Assembly: GCA_037127315.1 (NCBI GenBank)
Contig: JBBBDQ010000750.1
Location: forward strand, 3,548,001 to 3,612,000
Origin: Ascarosepion bandense
Taxonomy: Eukaryota; Mollusca; Cephalopoda; Sepiida; Sepiidae
Direction of reading: 5' to 3'
Length of the DNA: 64,000 nt
A program made the translations under genes and the position numbers. The notes under the pieces were generated by a model. That model saw only the letters and a program-made list of their open reading frames with translations, made no database searches and was not told the origin of the DNA. Below, one piece after another: positions 22,598 through 33,889 of this stretch. Position 1 is the stretch's first letter. Each line of letters opens with the position of its first letter.

Positions 22598-23376
22598 GAA
22601 CTGCATCAGACATCAGTCGATTCTCTGCCCCAAATGTGCACGATCCTGGTGAGATTGGAATGACAAACAATTGGAAGAGGTCAGCTGTTGATATAACACA
22701 TTATTGCAGGGGGTTGTACTTGTTGATAATTGACTGTGGACCTGAGTGACTGATAACATGGAGGGAATTGCGTATGGAAACAGCGTCTGTAGTTGCAAAA
22801 GAACTGGAGAAAGTGATTCTTGAACAAAGGTCAGAAGATGAAGCGGTAATGGACAATGACATGGTTTTCCACTCAGAACTTCTCAAAATGATGCTTGGAG
22901 AGTGAAAAAATAAGAAGATACTATAGAGCAGTATACCAGCCAAAGGGAAATAAAATAGGGGAGCAGGGGAGCAACACCAATGAACCATGAAAGCAACAAC
23001 CAAAAGAGGAGGGATATCACCTGTAGAAGCAACGTTTTGGTACAACATGGTACCTAAAATTGGACAGATAAAGGGGAGAGTACCACAATTTTCACCTATG
23101 AGCGGACATACCCAAAAGATATCCTCGAATACCAATGAGAAAGTTTTGCCCAGAATCCAAATAAGGGAAGTGGTTTGGGTGAAGCCACCAAACGTGTTCA
23201 CAACACAATGGGGAAGAGGAGTGGTGACTGGAGTACAATCACCTAACAACCTGACCGTTGATGGTATGCCACAGAATATCTTGGATTTAAGGCAAGTGGT
23301 CCTTGTAGAAGATGACGTGAATGCTGAACATAGAGGAGATGAAACAGAATCAATGCAAAGACAACAGAGGGAATGA
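22598..23376 (+). pseudogene. LTR-retrotransposon integrase remnant, copy 2
   Basis: Duplicate of 20545-21323 shifted by 2,053 bp, with the same stops and frameshifts. One visible difference changes Ala to Thr near the start of the open C-terminal stretch (22987-23376). Identical lesions show that the fragment was dead before it was duplicated. Confidence 0.72.
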
Positions 23377-23512
23377 CAACAGAGTATGAAATGATCTTTT
23401 AGGATCATGGTGGCCTGTAGTTTGAACGAAAAAGAGAAAATGGAACATCACTTGCCTCATGGTGGGGTAAAAGAAGCACTAGCAACAGGTAGCAATTTCT
23501 TTTATAGAAAGA

Positions 23513-23885
23513 CTAACAGTATAGCCCGGCGTTGCTCAGGTGTAATGAAAGCTTTAAAACTAATCCATGGTCCTGGAGTTCAGACTTTTTGGACGTTGGC
23601 ATGAAATACTTAAAAGTAATAGTTATTTCCAGTTAAAGCGAAACCGTAGACTGAAAGAAAAATGAATGGATGTAAGTCAAATTTTGATTTTCTGGTATCA
23701 ATATCAAATAAGTTTTTTTCGTCGTAAACTGAATTTTGAAGGCTAAATAAGTCCTCTGAGTAAATGGTATCATGGTTGAGACCAACAACTACGATTATAT
23801 CTACTTAGAGCCAAACCCGAAGCAAAAACTAAAATAAAAGGGCTGAAAAAAAAAAAAAAAAGAAAAAAAGACATACAGGCAGATA

Positions 23886-23923
<38 letters not shown>

Positions 23924-23929
23924 TCTTGC

Positions 23930-23977
<48 letters not shown>

Positions 23978-24270
23978 CGATTTTCTGCACTATCGTAAGA
24001 ACTGCAACCTTGAAACTTCTGAATATCGTTTCTTATGTTTTTGTCTATGAGGGTATCAAATTTGATTAAAATCGGACCACTCCTATAACCCGATTTTTTC
24101 GATTATCAATTTGATATTTATCGGGGGTACCTCGACACAAAACCTAGCTAAGATCACTCGCAGAAGCTTATAGTATAACTGTAAATTTTCAAGAAAATCG
24201 GTTCAGCCATTTCGGAGTCTATAGGTAACGGACACACACAGACACAGTTCCATTTACAAATAAGTTTAGA
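23513..24270 (+). repeat. Element E, copy 3
   Basis: Starts ctaacagtatagcccggcg. It contains a (CA)n tract at 23889-23920 and (TA)n at 23933-23973, and ends acaaataagtttagattta. The extra microsatellite length distinguishes it from copies 1 and 2. It closes the tandem array and is followed by a SINE-A copy. Confidence 0.72.
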
Positions 24271-24299
24271 TTTAGATATTGAGTTTGAATTTTAGTAAA

Positions 24300-24534
24300 G
24301 TTCATTTCATTCACTTAAACACAAATACCCTTGAGAAAGTTATTAATCCATCTCTTCTCTGCCCAGCTATAGATTGAATAGCAGGACGGATTGAGTTCTA
24401 TAGCCTTGGTTGGCAAGGAGTCTACCACAGGAAATAATGGCAACATATTGCAGGAAAATCTCCTTAGTAAGTCATGTCTCGAAAGAGACATGAATGCCCA
24501 AGTGTGTATCATGTATGGCAATTAACTGACTAAT
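24300..24534 (+). mobile_element. SINE family A, 5'-truncated
   Basis: Matches the SINE from cattcacttaaacacaaata to ggcaattaactgactaa, with the hairpin gtctcgaaagagac at 24477. The tRNA head is missing. Confidence 0.72.
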
Positions 24535-24813
24535 TGTGGAAAGAGAGAAGAATTATAGGGAGAAAGAAAAGCAATAAAGCTTGACTAAAAATACGAGTCG
24601 GCAAATTTTTTTGGTTCATTTCATACATGAAAGATTGTGAGAGAAGAAGATTTAAGACTAATCAAGGACAATAGAGAGATGCTAGGAGAAATGTTTTTGT
24701 ATTATTTTTTTAACTACAGATTGGGTTTCTAATTTCTTCTAAAATCTTTTCATTCTCTTTCACTCCAAATATCCACTTGCATCCTAGTGATATTATTGCC
24801 TTGCTTGGGATGA

Positions 24814-24850
<37 letters not shown>
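24535..24850 (+). repeat. SINE-linked repeat and a LINE/SINE-C tail
   Basis: 24535-24765 is the inverted partner of 13876-14120. It joins a SINE-C/LINE-type 3' tail, attgccttgcttgggatga, which runs into about 33 A residues (24818-24850). Confidence 0.6.
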
Positions 24851-24853
<3 letters not shown>

Positions 24854-26881
24854 AAAAAGAGATTATGCAAGTTAAGTACTTGGGCATATTCAATCATCTC
24901 TTTATGGGACTGTCAAATTAACTTTCCCCAAAAGACATTTTTCTTGCAGGTGAAAACTACCTTTTTCTGATATTGCAACACTGATCAAGAAAGACATTGT
25001 ATCAAAAGGAAACTGTGTGAGATGATTTGTTTTAAAAAAAAAAATTCTCTGATTTGAAACAAGTATTACTAGCTTATAGCATGAAATTTAGAATAAAAGT
25101 ATTTCTTAATCATGGGGTTCATATATTTCTGACATGTGAAGGGATTGATGACAGCACTGGTAAGCTGAGTAAGTATGGTTGACCAAAATTGACATAACTG
25201 TCCCAATTTTTTTATTTCCTGCATCTTTCCTATTATTTCTTCAAATATCTTTTGGCTTGAAGATTTGTATTTTAGGTACCTTCACTATTTCGGCATAAAT
25301 TTTCGTAAGCTTTTCAATTTTCGATTGGTATAGTCTTTCACTTAACTTTAAAAACCTGTCACAATGCTTTGAAGAATTTTAAGATTTTTTAAACTTTATA
25401 AGTTATTATAATTAAAAAAAGTAAAAAAATGAGAACAATTCTTGTCTTATAAATTCATTATTCACCGAAACAATATTTTCTTCAGACAATAATGTCCTTA
25501 TGCCAATATTCCCACAATATTTTGCCTCGTGCTAGGTTTATTTATTTCTTTTTTAATAAAAGAAATGTTGACATTTTGATATCATAATTGAATTGAGTTG
25601 ATATGTTTTTGTTTTTTAATTGAGCATTTTCTTTTCAAAAAAGAAAAAGACGTAAACATTTTTCAACTGTTGGTTGGTGTAACTGGAGCGTTGACTGAGT
25701 GTTGATCCTAGTTGCGTAGATTTTTTACAACCCTTTGATTTTTTTTTTAATTACAATATAAGGACTGTTGTTTTATTTATTTTTTTTACAATAATACGTA
25801 AAATCAAGTATTTTTACAATAAATTCATCAACACTTGAAGAAGCTCAACTAAAAAAACAAAACATTTTTTCACAAAAAAGAATTGGATGTAATTTTTTTT
25901 TTTTAAACTCTGAGAACACCACATAAGCAACCACCTCAACCAACCAGCAATCAATTAAATGATTTTTAATTGATTGCAAGAATGACAACTAAAGTCTTGT
26001 CAAGCGGGGATAGAAAAATTTCGAGCCTGAGCAAATTTTTGTGAACCTACCGACAAAAAAATAAATATTTTTCACAATTGGAATGGAAGATAAAAAAGAG
26101 GTACTAAAAAACAAATAATATGACCCCACTGGTTTTTCATTTAATGTTTTTGATGTCATTAAAAATAAAATTTACCCATTTTAAAATAAAAATAGTATTA
26201 ATGAAAAAGAGGGAGGCTTTTTGCTTTTTCTTTTTTATTTTTCAATCAAAATAAGTCAAACTGAGCAAAGTGTTTGTTAGTTTACCAAACACAAAAAAAA
26301 CGCTTTTTTAACAATGTGGAATTAAATGCCATTCTTCTAAGCAATGGTAGAAACTGGAGATGAAGAGAAAAGAAAAGAATATACACATCCTAATATATTT
26401 TTTAATTGTTTATTTATTTTGTACGCAGAGGAAAGGGCGGCATTCTGCATTTTTACAAAGCAATTCATTGCATTGAAAAATAATTTTTTTTCAAATAAAT
26501 GATGAATGTAGGTTTTTTTGTAATTCAGCTTTCCTTTATCTAAAAATAATTTTACAAACTACTTATTAAAAAAAATAAACAAGTAAAAAAAAATATTGTT
26601 CAATGGTTTCAACAGTTTCCTTACAATTTGATAATAATAAATGTCCTTTCTTATTTTAAACTAAAAAATGATGATGATGAATGAGAAAAGCAACTGTGCA
26701 TCATTGTAAAAAAAAATAATTCTCAAACAAAATTAACAAGTAACTGTGGGCAACTTCGATCGCTTTTCCCAATAAATCAATAACACTAAGAAAGGGGTTC
26801 GTTGTTGAAAACCGTCTAGAAGGCAAGAATGAAGAAAAGAAAAAAAAATGTGACAAAATAAAAAATAGAGAAGCTACTTAC
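24851..26881. other. TE-poor AT-rich DNA with one dispersed repeat
   Basis: 25055-25505 is similar, in the same direction, to 53070-53565 (shared words include aacatgaaatttagaataaa-like and aactttataa runs). The rest has many A and T homopolymers and no recognised element. It lies just downstream, in minus-strand terms, of the candidate exon at 26882 and would be its first intron. Confidence 0.45.
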
Positions 26882-27191
26882 CGGCAACATTGTCACTGAA
26901 GACATAAGAAGGTGAACCGTTCTTTTCTTTTAAAGAAGCATGTTTCTCGGACAGTGAAGAAGAATGTTCTTGTGGCATATTTAAATTAGTCTTTTTGCCT
27001 TTTTCTTTCTTTTTTTCGTTATTGCCGATTTTATTTTTTCTTATTTTTACACGTGGTTTTGTCGAAAGATCTTTCGTCACATATGAATAATGGAAATGTT
27101 TTATAGCGGAAAAAAAGGATTTATAGACTCCAGTACTAAACAGTGATTGTTCCATAACAGAACTGCACAACTTCGGTTTAACAATTACCAT
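26882..27191 (-). CDS. Candidate host coding exon ending in a splice donor
   Basis: On the minus strand an ATG at 27191 opens 103 codons. The frame runs to GTTGCCG immediately followed by GTAAGT (26881-26876), a strong 5' splice site. The peptide begins MVIVKPKLCSSVMEQSLFST and has a basic, Ser- and aromatic-rich N-terminal half that could be a mitochondrial targeting sequence. A Lys-rich charged stretch (KIRKNKIGNNEKKKEKGKK) follows. I do not recognise the family. Composition is less skewed than nearby frames and no repeat overlaps it. An acceptor-like ttttag lies just upstream near 27220, so it might be internal. The next exon was not found. Confidence 0.4.
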
Positions 27192-27428
27192 TCTTAAGAC
27201 TAAGAGTTACTTGCTTTCCTAAAAGTTAGACAGTTTTTTGTTTTTTTTTAATGAAGAACTTTAAAATGGGTTTCCATTTTATGCAGTTTTTTTTGGCTAA
27301 GTCAGCTTGTCAGTATACAATGTTTAAGATAAAATGAAGAAATTCAAGTGATTTTCTTATACACGTGTTCAAACTGAAGTGAAAATAATTTTATCACGGT
27401 AAAAGAGTTTATTTTTTCTAAATTTTAT

Positions 27429-27462
<34 letters not shown>

Positions 27463-28581
27463 CAGTTGTATAAAAACTAAAAAAACTATTTTTGAACACC
27501 TTCTACCTCATTTATTTACTTAATGAAGAAAGCAGTCGTGTCTTCATTTGGGGCTAAAAATGTTAAATTGCTCACATTAATTTAGGTTTGGGACTTGTTT
27601 TGAAATTAACGGAGATTCATTAAAAAGTAGAGGATATTTTTGTGTTTGTCCATTACAATCAACAGCAACAAAATCCAGTAAATCAATGTAACCGCTATGG
27701 TTGATTTATTTTTCCATGTTTTAGAACTATGGCTTAAGTTGTTAACATTGTTAAAATATGTTCTCATTTTCCCTGCACAATAACAAAACATTTCCGTTAT
27801 ACATTCATTTTATAAAATCTAGCGTGGTAAGCGACGGAGGATTTTTAACAAGTCTATGATTCTTCCTGCTAATTCACCTCAAAAATAAAATAAATTACAA
27901 TATTAAATTAATCTTTCTTTTTTTAAAAAAAAAAAAAAAAAAAGAAGGAATTCTAATTTATCACTTGTTCAAAATAATTACATGATGAACGAATCGAAAT
28001 TTACTTCCTCAGGTAATACTTCAATAAGCTTTGCATTTAGGGGACACTCATTTCTAAACCATAACGTGGGTTGAACGAACAAAAAAGGTGGTGGGGGTTA
28101 AATTGTCCAACGCTGAATCAGAGAGGGTACATTGGCCACACTAGAGAAAGCATTACCACTGTTTTCTGTCCTACATCAACGACGAACAAGAAGTCGAGCT
28201 GACACACTCAAGCACTGAATGATGAAAGAATGAATAGTAAAAAAAAGAAATAAAAATCAAAAGTATGGAATAACATTCGTACCACAATTATTAGTTTCTT
28301 TTGCTTTAGAGAACACATAGCTTAATTTAACTCTCATTTTCCTTATCCTTTTTCGTGTTCTTTTTTTTGTTGATATTTAAATTTTTTTAAATGTAAAATT
28401 AAAAGAAAATATTAGCTATGTTAGCTAATATTTTCTTTTATTTTTTACGGCAAAAGTCGAATTTAGAGTTTGGGGGGATTTTTTGTTTATTGTACGTAAA
28501 AGATTTTACTGGGAATAAAATTTAATTAAAAAATTAAAATACACTTAGCCTCATTAAATTTACATTTTCTAATAAAAAGAA
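27192..28581. other. AT-rich upstream region of the candidate exon
   Basis: Contains a (TA)n tract near 27437, a poly(A) near 27922 and a perfect hairpin, aaaagaaaatattagct with its inverse, at 28401-28440. If 26882-27191 is a first exon, its promoter would lie here. No convincing core promoter is seen. Confidence 0.35.
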
Positions 28582-29181
28582 ACAAACAAAAATCCTTTTT
28601 TATTTTAATTTAAAATTCTAGACACTTTTAAATTTAACTTGTTTTCGCTATGTATCAGTCTTGACTGCATTTTGCAATCTCAGTGTTCACTGCATTTGAG
28701 TGCATGACCTTGACGTCGTGGTACCCATGTGTTGTAGCTCGTTAATTAGTTCCGAAAAGATAAAATTGAAATTTACTTAATCAGATTTATTTACAATGAA
28801 GTGTAGTTCATCTTTAAATTCTAAATTGAAATAAATACCTATAGTTATGTTTTTAGTTTAAGGAAAGAAGAGTTTGTTAACTTTATCCATAACTTAATTT
28901 TTGTGTTGAAATATTCCCAGATCATCTCTAAAATTTAAATGATCTGGGAAATTAAGTACTGAGTATGTTTGTTATGCAAACAATATCACAGAGATGTGAG
29001 CTCAATCCTCACTGGGCATTTAAGATGTTAGCAGGCAGAAATATTCAAAAGGTAAGAAAACGGAAGACAAGAAGAATTGTGACTCACAAGTAAGTCCCCC
29101 CCCTCCAGCAACCTCCAGAGAGCTTCCACTGGTAATATTTACAACTGTATTTTCCACTGGTAATATTTACAACTGTATTTT
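28582..29181 (+). repeat. Left 600-bp inverted arm
   Basis: Reverse complement of 32106-32705, same length, with no difference in the segments compared, including an 8-C run. It includes a CRE-like tgacgtcg (28711), an 11-bp palindrome ccagatcat/atgatctgg (28917-28949), a SINE-like B-box segment near 29000 and a 26-bp tandem repeat (ggtaatatttacaactgta twice) near its right end. It encodes no protein. Confidence 0.9.
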
Positions 29182-29405
29182 GCTTGTGTGTTAAAAAAAA
29201 CAAAAACGAATTTCAGAGAAACACTGGGACTTCAATAAATTTTTTGTTCACCTTAAAATAATTTAATTGATAAATTTAAAAAAACATAACCATGAAAAAA
29301 ATGTCAATAATCCCTATTATTAAAGTTGTCATTTTGAAATATTTGTCAATATTCAATTTTTAGCTTAAGATAATTTCACAGTTGTAGACTAAAAACAAAG
29401 ATTCA

Positions 29406-29442
<37 letters not shown>

Positions 29443-29545
29443 AGATGAAAAAATAACTTAAAACCTTTGAGAAAAAATACTCTATACATTATAATATTTT
29501 TTCTTGATGTTTTACTAATCATTATAATTTAATTAATCCATTATA
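29182..29545. other. AT-rich spacer with poly(A)
   Basis: Contains about 31 A residues near 29410. Nothing else is recognised. Confidence 0.4.
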
Positions 29546-30470
29546 CAGTATAACCCGGATATAAGATACCCTAATATAAGATAAACTCGTGTGGGGCTTG
29601 ATACATTGACACGCGCACACACACACATACATGGTGATTCAGCGTTCACGTGATAACTTAGTTTCCCGCGTAAACGCATGCTAATAAAAGCAGGGAACAT
29701 CACGTGGTACGCTAGTTAGGATTTTGTTCCAGACAAGAGCAGACATGTCTCCCTAACTCACACAAACACACGCGCACTAATTGTGGGTAGCAATTAGTGG
29801 CACAAATTTTTTTATTTTTCTTCTCACCGACATTAACACTATGCACATTAACTTTCATTCAAACTGGACCTTACATAAAATAACTTTCTACACATAAATT
29901 CACATTTTTCCAACCTTCGTCAGTAGAAATCCACAGACTGCCTAAGACTACTACATTCGCATGTAAGTCTCTCTCTCTACTCAACGCACACACAGACACA
30001 GAACTTTGTCTTCTGTCTGACTTTCTTGCCTAAACGCATACACAGGCACAGAACCTTGTTTTCTGTCTGAATAATTTCATCAAGGATTTGAACTTTGAAC
30101 TCTTGACGATAATCTTAACAATTGTACAAACCTTTCTTTCAGCTAGAAAAAGAACTTCTCTTTCCTTAATTTTACTTACTTATGCATGCTCTCAACCCTA
30201 TGTAACCTTTGTTAATATATTGTCTTTCTTGTTACTTTCGCCTTACTCGTTCTTTCTTATTGTCTGTTTTATTTCACCACCCATGTTACGTCGAGTCGAC
30301 TCGTTAAACATAAATTAGTAAATGGACGCCTTCGTCTACTACACTCGGATATAAGAGATTTTCTCTGGTCCCAAAGTAGAGCCTTTGGTAATGTACATAA
30401 AATAGGTCAAACCCGGATATAAGATAACTTTACCCGGTCCCGGCAACTCTCTTATATCAAGGTTACACTG
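29546..30470. mobile_element. Pogo/Tigger-like MITE interrupted by an LTR
   Basis: Ends are CAGTATAACCCGGATATAAG and its approximate inverse ending GGTTACACTG, flanked by TA on both sides (29544-29545, 30471-30472). The right block (30344-30470) equals the whole short MITE at 3051-3186, inverted. The middle 754 bp is foreign (see 29590). The word ggatataaga is repeated three times at the left end, a local triplication. Confidence 0.7.
29590..30343 (+). mobile_element. Probable solo LTR inside the MITE
   Basis: The 754-bp insert starts TGTGGGGCTTG and ends CTACTACA, fitting the TG...CA rule. CTCG flanks it on both sides (29586-29589, 30344-30347), a 4-bp target duplication. It is CpG-rich compared with its surroundings and has a TATA-like taataaaagcaggg near 29683. 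No internal coding region remains, as expected after LTR-LTR recombination. A non-LTR explanation cannot be excluded without a second copy. Confidence 0.55.
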
Positions 30471-30579
30471 TAATAAAAAGAATAAAGCTTAAATTATTAA
30501 TTTTCAATTATCAATATGAGTGCCTTTACAAATGTAAAAAAGCCGTTATAATGCTAAATTAATGTTTTTATGATATACA

Positions 30580-30893
30580 CTCAGTTAAGTGCTATATGGG
30601 ATACACACTTGGGCAATCATGTCTTGAAAGAGATATAAATAACTAGGCAGAAGATTTTCTCACAATAGGTTGCCATTACTTTATATAGTAGGCTGGTTGC
30701 CAACCAAGGCTATAGAACCCAATTTATCCTGCTATTTAACCCATAGTTTGAGGGAGAAGAGATAGATTAATACCTTTCCTAAGGGTATTTCCGTGTCAGT
30801 GAATGCAACGAATTCAACTGGAATTCAAACTCAGCTATTCGACTTCTCGTTCTGAGAGCAGTGCACATCCACTACATTACTTAAAGAATTAGG
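30580..30893 (-). mobile_element. SINE family A, nearly full length, diverged
   Basis: Runs from ctcagttaagtgctatatgg to the tRNA head complement near 30890. The hairpin block is partly decayed (gtcttgaaagagat). More diverged than the 6177 copy. Confidence 0.75.
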
Positions 30894-31957
30894 TGACATA
30901 AAACAAACACTTAATTTTCCAAATCATATTGATGAGGAAATAAAGAATTTTAGAAAAGAACAAACAATCCAGAAAGAAACAAGAATAAAAATTAAATTAA
31001 TTATAGCTCAAAGCATCCCTTCCTAATTATAAAAATAAATTAATCAATCAATAAAAATAAAAACTTTAAAAATATACTTCCAAGGTACACATCACTGATT
31101 AATAAATAGCTATTTTTGTTTTCATTTAAAATGTCTAATCTAATCATTATTGATAACAGTTGAATTAAAAAGTCACCCTTTTGTAAAAACACTATGATGT
31201 TAATGAATTCTCATGTTCAACTGTAATAACAGAAAAACAATATTAACTACTGACATTGATCACAGTATTACATTTTCTTATAGGCTAACTTATCACTTAT
31301 CAAAACTTAGTGCATTCCATACACATTGATCAACAAGTACATTCCATATATATATTGATCAACACATCAGATAAGACCACAATATAACACTTAATATTAG
31401 ATAAATATTATAAGCACTAATTGTAAAGAAAAACTTAAAATATTTGAAGCTATTCTTATGCAAATTAAACAATCCAGATTAAACAGAATATCTTCACTAT
31501 GAGGGAAGGCATTTTAATTTGTGTTTATAATATTAGAAAGGTTTTATCTTGAAGCTATCATGTTTTGTGACTCCAAATAGACTAATATCTAAAAGAAAAA
31601 TTAAAATGTTTGTTCTTTATCAATAGTTAAAAAATAAAAACCATTCGATATATAATGTCACTTGCATTCAATAAATGTACATTATTTAAAATTATGCTTC
31701 GAAAATATGCCATGATGAACTGAATCAAAACTTTTTTCTGTTGTAACTGATAGCATAAATACTTTTGACAATAATGGTGGATTATTAAAATTAATTAAAA
31801 AAACATAAACATGATGAACTTTGGATAATTTATTCATGAATTTAATCCAGATGTGTGACAGTCTATATACAAACTAGTATAATCAAATAAAAAGGAAACA
31901 GGCAAACCTTGTTGGTCAATTTCAATATAACATGTTTGGCTGAATTCTTACTATATA
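30894..31957. other. AT-rich DNA with a 70-bp shared segment
   Basis: 31690-31760 is an inverted match to 35047-35116 inside an element E copy (attatgcttcgaaaatatgc and gaactgaatcaaaactttt are shared). No gene is recognised. Confidence 0.5.
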
Positions 31958-32051
31958 TCTACATCTAAATCTAAACTTATTTATAAATAGAACTTTGTCT
32001 GGGTGCATGTGTGTCCATTACCTATAGACTCCGAAACAGCAGAACCGATTT
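31958..32051 (-). repeat. Element E, 3' end fragment
   Basis: Complement of the E terminus: taaacttatttataaatag, ttacctatagactccgaaac and agcagaaccgatt. It abuts the 3' tail of the next LINE. Confidence 0.6.
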
Positions 32052-32105
32052 CTTTTTTTTTTTTAATCATCTCACCCCAAGCAAGGCATTCCACTGCCAC
32101 TATGG
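32052..32105 (-). mobile_element. LINE L1-copy 3' tail, separated from its body
   Basis: On the minus strand this is gccttgcttggggtgag followed by attaaaaaaaa, the same tail as LINE copies at 44141 and 45323. The 600-bp right arm separates it from the rest of the LINE (32706-33889), replacing about 60 bp of LINE 3' UTR. Confidence 0.75.
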
Positions 32106-32705
32106 AAAATACAGTTGTAAATATTACCAGTGGAAAATACAGTTGTAAATATTACCAGTGGAAGCTCTCTGGAGGTTGCTGGAGGGGGGGGACTTACTTG
32201 TGAGTCACAATTCTTCTTGTCTTCCGTTTTCTTACCTTTTGAATATTTCTGCCTGCTAACATCTTAAATGCCCAGTGAGGATTGAGCTCACATCTCTGTG
32301 ATATTGTTTGCATAACAAACATACTCAGTACTTAATTTCCCAGATCATTTAAATTTTAGAGATGATCTGGGAATATTTCAACACAAAAATTAAGTTATGG
32401 ATAAAGTTAACAAACTCTTCTTTCCTTAAACTAAAAACATAACTATAGGTATTTATTTCAATTTAGAATTTAAAGATGAACTACACTTCATTGTAAATAA
32501 ATCTGATTAAGTAAATTTCAATTTTATCTTTTCGGAACTAATTAACGAGCTACAACACATGGGTACCACGACGTCAAGGTCATGCACTCAAATGCAGTGA
32601 ACACTGAGATTGCAAAATGCAGTCAAGACTGATACATAGCGAAAACAAGTTAAATTTAAAAGTGTCTAGAATTTTAAATTAAAATAAAAAAGGATTTTTG
32701 TTTGT
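32106..32705 (-). repeat. Right 600-bp inverted arm, embedded in a LINE
   Basis: Inverted copy of 28582-29181. LINE sequence lies on both sides, so this copy arrived after the LINE or during its synthesis. No target-site duplication is visible at the junctions. Confidence 0.9.
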
Positions 32706-33889
32706 CAGAAGGAGGGTGATAGATGGGTAAGGATACCGAGAATGAGGGTTAGGTAGATGGTGAGAGTGTTGGGAGAATAGATGCAAGTTAGTGTGATAGG
32801 AGGTGTCTATTGACCTTACATTTAAACTCCTGGAGATTGTAGCCGTCAGGGAAGCAATCATGTGGAAGGGAATTCCACAGTCGGGAAGTGCGAGAAAAGA
32901 AACTGTTGGAGTAGAAATTGCGGTTGCATTTTATCGGTTTCACTGTAAAAGGGTGGGATCTAGTTGCTAATCTAGTATCTTGTGCAAATTCGTACCTAGG
33001 GGGCACCAGTGATCTAAGTTCATCGGAGCAGATGCCGTGAAAGTATTTATAGAAGAGACACAGGGAAGCCACATCACGCCGGTGGGAGAGAGACTGCAGG
33101 CGGTCTGCCAAGTCGGTATCTATCACATTACAGACCCTCCTCTGAACCTTATCGAGAAGCCCGAGGAGAACAGCAGGGGCACCCGACCAGACATGGCAGC
33201 AGTATTCAATGTACGGGCGGATGGTAGATTTATAAATGTGCAGGATAGATTTAGACGGAAAAAACTTCCGGGCCCTACACAGAGAACCTACTTTCATAGC
33301 AGTGGATTTAGCAATGGATTCGATATAGTCATTCCATTTGAGGTCCGCTGAAAGTATGAGACCAAGGAGGCGTAGTGTTTTACTCTCTGGGAGGCAAGCC
33401 TGGTCCATGCTAATGGGAGGTAGGTGAGATTGTCGATGATGGTTAATTGAGAGTAGCTTTGTTTTAGAAGCATTAAAATTTACTAGCCATTTCTTACCCC
33501 AGTCCAATATGGATTGGAGGTCTTTTTCAATCTCCGCTGCGAGATTAGCTTTGACGCCTACACCAGATTTTTGTAGGAGGCGAGAGTAAACTGTGGTGTC
33601 ATCGGCGTACAAACCTATTTGGGCTCTTATGGAATCAGGGAGATCATTAATGTATATCAGGAAGAGTGTAGGACCTAAGATGGAGCCTTGGGGGACACCT
33701 GCGTTTGTATGGTAGTTCTGAGAGGCATGTCTGTTTAATACCACCTTCATTGTGCGGTTAGAGAGGAATGACTGGATTAGTTCAAACAAATGTCCAGTTA
33801 TACCATAGCTCCACAGTTTACATAGAAGGCCAGCATGCCAAACTCTGTCAAATGCCTTAGATATATCCAATGCCCACCGAACGTTCATG
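32706..33889 (-). mobile_element. 5'-truncated LINE (CR1/Jockey-like), copy 1
   Basis: Contains the 3' part of the LINE ORF2 and the start of its 3' UTR. The element lacks the endonuclease and reverse transcriptase N-terminus. The 5' junction near 33889 joins an unrelated 230-bp segment and then a SINE-C head. Confidence 0.82.

Larger units (their letters stand above)
19441..23512 (+). repeat. Tandem duplication, 2,053-bp period (E-F-E-F-E)
   Basis: Positions in 20148-21459 recur exactly 2,053 bp later (22201-23512). Only isolated substitutions are seen, for example gcaacagcc versus gcaacaacc near 20945/22998 and gagtgg versus gagcgg near 21050/23101. The duplicated module is F (1,312 bp) plus E (741 bp). 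An E copy lies at each end, as expected if misaligned E copies recombined. Near-identity implies a recent event or an assembly artefact. Confidence 0.85.

Noticed and set aside
30088..30318. 76-codon hydrophobic frame
   Set aside because: Lies inside the probable solo LTR and is a pyrimidine-rich artefact with no motif.
33037..33351. 104-codon plus-strand frame
   Set aside because: Antisense of the LINE reverse transcriptase.
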